Assembly: GCA_034437515.1 (NCBI GenBank)
Contig: DAOTTX010000076.1
Span: 1 to 7,704 of the forward strand
DNA: 7,704 bases
Source of the DNA: DAOTTX01 sp034437515
Lineage (GTDB): Bacteria > Chloroflexota > Anaerolineae > Aggregatilineales > Phototrophicaceae
Direction of reading: 5' to 3'
Shown here: positions 7,149 to 7,704 of the stretch, piece by piece
Layout: each line of letters begins with the position of its first letter
Numbering within the stretch: position 1 is the first letter of the stretch
Program-made: the position numbers and the translations under genes
The notes under the pieces: model-generated
Seen by the model: the letters and a program-made list of their open reading frames with translations, nothing else
What the model was told of the DNA's origin: nothing
The model's database searches: none

Positions 7149-7275
7149 TAGATAGTTGCTCTACGCCTTAAGATCGCAAAGTCAGCAGCCAGAGATGGGA
7201 TGACAAACTCCGTGAGACAATTCAGACCAACAGAATGATCAAAAGTATGATGTTTAAGTGCCTCTATATCTAGTA

Positions 7276-7302
7276 GGTTCCCACAATTCCCACTATTCCC
7301 AC
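7276..7302 (+). repeat. TTCCCAC triplet, cluster 1 (9-bp period)
   Basis: TTCCCAC occurs at 7278-7284, 7287-7293 and 7296-7302, exactly nine bases apart, preceded by GG. The whole 27-bp block recurs at 7358-7384 with a single base difference. It looks like an iteron or a multi-site protein-binding array. No binding protein is identified. Confidence 0.85.
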
Positions 7303-7334
7303 AACACATCTGTCTCTCTGCATGCTTTTTGCGC

Positions 7335-7357
7335 TGATTACACTTTGTCTGTAATCA
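7335..7357. promoter_or_regulatory. 8-bp perfect inverted repeat, possible operator
   Basis: TGATTACA (7335-7342) and its reverse complement TGTAATCA (7350-7357) flank a seven-base spacer. No T-run follows in either direction, so it is more like a dimer-binding site than a terminator. It touches TTCCCAC cluster 2. The role is inferred from symmetry only. Confidence 0.45.
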
Positions 7358-7384
7358 GGTTCCCACAATTCCCACTGTTCCCAC
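7358..7384 (+). repeat. TTCCCAC triplet, cluster 2 (9-bp period)
   Basis: TTCCCAC occurs at 7360-7366, 7369-7375 and 7378-7384. It matches cluster 1 at 26 of 27 positions and is offset from it by 82 bases. It directly follows the inverted repeat at 7335-7357. Confidence 0.85.
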
Positions 7385-7463
7385 CGCACTCTGACTCATT
7401 TTGGTGCAACTTTTTGATACCCCCATCACAATGTAAATTCTGGCAGAAGATGACATTGTCGAT

Positions 7464-7487
7464 GTGGGAATGTGGGAACAGTGGGAA
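7464..7487 (-). repeat. Inverted TTCCCAC triplet, cluster 3
   Basis: GTGGGAA occurs at 7464-7470, 7472-7478 and 7481-7487, so it is the same motif in the opposite orientation, with spacings of eight and nine bases. It lies right beside the terminator T-run. With cluster 2 it forms a large interrupted inverted repeat around a 79-bp centre. Confidence 0.85.
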
Positions 7488-7491
7488 TAAC

Positions 7492-7517
7492 AAAAAAGAC
7501 GGGCCGCTCAGCCCGCC
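7492..7517 (-). terminator. Rho-independent terminator of the right-edge gene
   Basis: Read on the minus strand, GGCGGGC (7517-7511) pairs with GCCCGTC (7504-7498) over seven base pairs including one G-U, around a six-base loop, followed by six T residues (7497-7492). It sits just after the stop codon at 7526-7528. It should isolate the upstream gene from the TIR-NACHT gene. Confidence 0.85.
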
Positions 7518-7525
7518 TCATCTGT

Positions 7526-7704
7526 CTAATCATCCCGATTGAATATATCACGTCGCAACCGCCACAATCGAACGTAGGTACCGCGAATGCTCACCTTCAT
7601 CGTGAGATGACGACTGCCCGGATATGTCAGGAGGAAGCCGTCCTCGCGAAGCTGTGAACCGATTGCGGAAGTCGTAAATCGGAGTGCCTGTACCCGGCAA
7701 ACCA
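7526..7704 (-). CDS. C-terminal end of an unrecognised protein (5' part beyond window)
   Basis: The frame read leftward from 7702 is open for 58 codons and stops at TAG 7528-7526. The other two minus frames are closed by stops within this stretch. A strong intrinsic terminator begins eight bases after the stop, which is the main reason to accept this as a real gene end. The peptide is basic and has the sequence SAIGSQLREDGF, then RGTYVRLWRLRRDIFNRDD at the terminus. The pattern (small helix, 'LREDGF', a strand, then 'RLWRL') recalls the winged-helix-like C-terminal tails of phage or plasmid primase-helicases, but this is a weak impression. The family is not recognised. It lies on the same strand as the TIR-NACHT gene, and the terminator and a 421-bp gap separate the two, so they are probably not one operon. 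Confidence 0.6.
   Translation of the reverse strand, partial: VCRVQALRFTTSAIGSQLREDGFLLTYPGSRHLTMKVSIRGTYVRLWRLRRDIFNRDD

Larger units (their letters stand above)
7105..7525. other. 421-bp intergenic region upstream of the TIR-NACHT gene
   Basis: No credible gene is seen on either strand. The stretch holds the upstream terminator, three triplets of TTCCCAC/GTGGGAA, an 8-bp inverted repeat and a possible promoter, each listed separately. The part nearest the TIR-NACHT gene (about 7150-7270) is AT-richer than the coding DNA and shows no further repeat. A small RNA cannot be excluded, but nothing in it is recognised. Confidence 0.7.

Noticed and set aside
7276..7384. CRISPR array
   Set aside because: Only two ~27-bp blocks are present, built from an internal 9-bp period, with a third inverted triplet. 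There is no regular spacer pattern and no cas gene.
7464..7487. MraZ-type operator (TGGG boxes)
   Set aside because: MraZ boxes are spaced ten bases apart upstream of cell-division genes. Here the spacing is eight or nine, in three clusters, with no such genes.
7258..7542. 94-codon plus-strand open frame in the intergenic region
   Set aside because: Its translation mirrors the TTCCCAC repeats and passes through the minus-strand terminator. No ribosome-binding site or domain was seen.

Overview
The window carries two large, paralogous, multidomain genes on the minus strand, plus the 3' end of a third minus-strand gene at the right edge. No tRNA, rRNA, CRISPR array or transposase was seen. The two large products are STAND/NACHT-type signalling ATPases with different N-terminal modules and almost the same C-terminal formylglycine-generating-enzyme-like (FGE-sulfatase, C-type-lectin fold) domain. 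Proteins of this plan are common in Chloroflexota, Cyanobacteria and other bacteria with complex lifestyles. The moderate to high GC content and a GC-rich palindromic repeat inside one gene fit an environmental Chloroflexota-like bacterium, but this assignment is an inference from style, not proof.

Layout from right to left, which is the direction of transcription. (1) 7526-7704 is the C-terminal 58 codons of an unrecognised gene, followed by a good intrinsic terminator (7492-7517). (2) 7105-7525 is a 421-bp non-coding region with nine copies of TTCCCAC/GTGGGAA in three triplets, an 8-bp inverted repeat and a possible extended -10 promoter. (3) 3787-7104 encodes a 1105-residue EAD-like/TIR/NACHT/FGE-like protein. 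Its last ~30 codons have the layout of a diversity-generating retroelement (DGR) variable region. (4) 3583-3786 is an intergenic stretch with four mini-hairpins of one design (C-GNA-G triloops), a 12-bp palindrome and a convincing promoter for the next gene. (5) 1-3582 encodes a DUF4062/Ser-Thr kinase/NACHT/FGE-like protein. It runs off the left edge exactly where its own putative variable region would begin.

Working model (inference): the FGE-like domain is a non-enzymatic ligand sensor, since the one complete copy lacks the catalytic cysteines. The NACHT ATPase is the switch. TIR (probable NAD+ cleavage), or DUF4062 plus kinase, is the output. This is the architecture of NTP-dependent bacterial conflict or immune sensors whose recognition surface can be hypermutated by a DGR. 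No reverse transcriptase or template repeat lies in this window, so the DGR link is a hypothesis to test in the flanking sequence.
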